From assembly GCF_028291745.1 (NCBI RefSeq), contig NZ_JAQGNQ010000101.1:1-64000 (forward strand): a DNA stretch of 64,000 nt, in the 5' to 3' direction. Source of the stretch: Ramlibacter sp. (lineage in GTDB: Bacteria > Pseudomonadota > Gammaproteobacteria > Burkholderiales > Burkholderiaceae_C). Positions within the stretch are counted from its first letter, which is position 1, and every line of letters starts with the position of its first letter. The position numbers and the translations under genes were made by a program. Below the pieces are notes generated by a model. It did no database searches. It saw only the letters and a list, made by a program, of their open reading frames with translations, and had not been told where the DNA came from. Positions 63,382-64,000 of this stretch are shown piece after piece.

Positions 63382-64000
63382 ATGCTCAACCGCCGTACTT
63401 TCACCCGTGCCGCCGGGGCCGCCGTCGCCCTGCTGGGCGCTCCCGCCCTGCGTGCGCAAACCGAGCGCATCCTCTTTGCGCAGTCCGCGCCGTTCACCGG
63501 CCCAGCCGCCCAGCTGGGAATTCAGTTCCACCAGGGCGCCCGGCTGTACTTCGAGCAGGTCAACGCCCAGGGCGGCGTCCATCGCCGCCCGATCGAGCTG
63601 GCCAAGCTCGACGACGGCTACGAGCCCGATCGTTGCGCCGACAACACCCGCAAGCTGATCGCCGAGGATCCGCTTGCGCTGTTCGGCTATATCGGCACGC
63701 CGACGAGCCTCGTCGCGCTGCCGCTGGCCACCGCCGCGAAAGTGCCGTTCTGCGCGCCCTTCAGCGGCGCGATGGCGCTGCGCCAGCCCTTCAACCGCTA
63801 TGCCTTCCACATCCGTGCCTCGTACAACGACGAGACCGAGGTGATCGTCAAGCAGCTCACCTCGCTGGGGCTGCAGAAGATCGCGGTCTTCTACCAGAAC
63901 GATGCCTACGGCAAGGCCGGGCTCGACGGCGTGCTGCTGGCGCTGAAGACGCGCAACATGACGCCGGTTGCCACCGCGACGGTGGAGCGCAACTCGGTGA
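63382..64000 (+). CDS. ABC transporter substrate-binding protein (branched-chain amino acid type; 3' truncated by window)
   Basis: MLNRRTFTRAAGAAVALLGAPALRAQTERILFAQSAPFTGPAAQLGIQFHQGARLYFEQVNAQGGVHRRPIELAKLDDGYEP. Confidence 0.92.
   Translation, partial: MLNRRTFTRAAGAAVALLGAPALRAQTERILFAQSAPFTGPAAQLGIQFHQGARLYFEQVNAQGGVHRRPIELAKLDDGYEPDRCADNTRKLIAEDPLALFGYIGTPTSLVALPLATAAKVPFCAPFSGAMALRQPFNRYAFHIRASYNDETEVIVKQLTSLGLQKIAVFYQNDAYGKAGLDGVLLALKTRNMTPVATATVERNSV

Noticed and set aside
1-64000. tRNA/rRNA genes, prophage or intact IS elements
   Set aside because: No cloverleaf-like or rRNA-like segment, integrase, transposase or phage structural gene was recognised by reading; a tRNAscan/ISfinder run would be needed to be certain.

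Overview
High-GC window, probably from a Burkholderiales (Comamonadaceae-like) chromosome; this taxon is inferred from protein families and gene order, with no search run. Gene calls come from reading the supplied translations. Main blocks: (1) 1-9.5 kb, a minus-strand fatty-acid/CoA catabolism region (enoyl-CoA hydratase, SDR, thioesterase, thiolase, FadN-type 3HCDH/ECH, DUF2147 protein, acyl-CoA dehydrogenase, TetR regulator). It contains a DUF559 gene tightly bracketed by palindromic repeats and an internally deleted isomerase remnant. (2) 9.6-17.3 kb, a degraded histidine-kinase fragment and a sugar-acid-type catabolic cluster (Bug receptor, amidohydrolase, FAH hydrolase, two SDRs, UxaA-type dehydratase, Ldh-family dehydrogenase) punctuated by extragenic palindromes. 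(3) 17.3-22.4 kb, a small secreted protein, PdeM-like phosphoesterase, slmA, a two-component system and argB. (4) 22.4-57.9 kb, a co-directional ~35 kb surface-glycan locus. It holds WecA-like transferase, a mycobacterial-like DprE2/DprE1/UbiA cassette with a HAD-UbiA fusion, several polytopic GT-C-like proteins, GtrA/flippase-like proteins, two UGM-like flavoproteins, large glycosyltransferases, a NodU-type carbamoyltransferase with a repetitive coiled-coil tail, an ABC exporter (Wzm/Wzt) and rmlBDAC. (5) 58-64 kb, TPR-like protein, hemerythrin, acyl-CoA-binding protein, PHA-system protein, aminopeptidase, molybdopterin oxidoreductase and the start of an ABC substrate-binding protein. Most intriguing: the REP-bounded DUF559 unit, the DPA-type cassette within the glycan locus, the 21-aa repeat tail on the carbamoyltransferase, and the isomerase remnant that kept its coupling ends. 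No tRNA, rRNA, CRISPR array or clear prophage/IS was seen.
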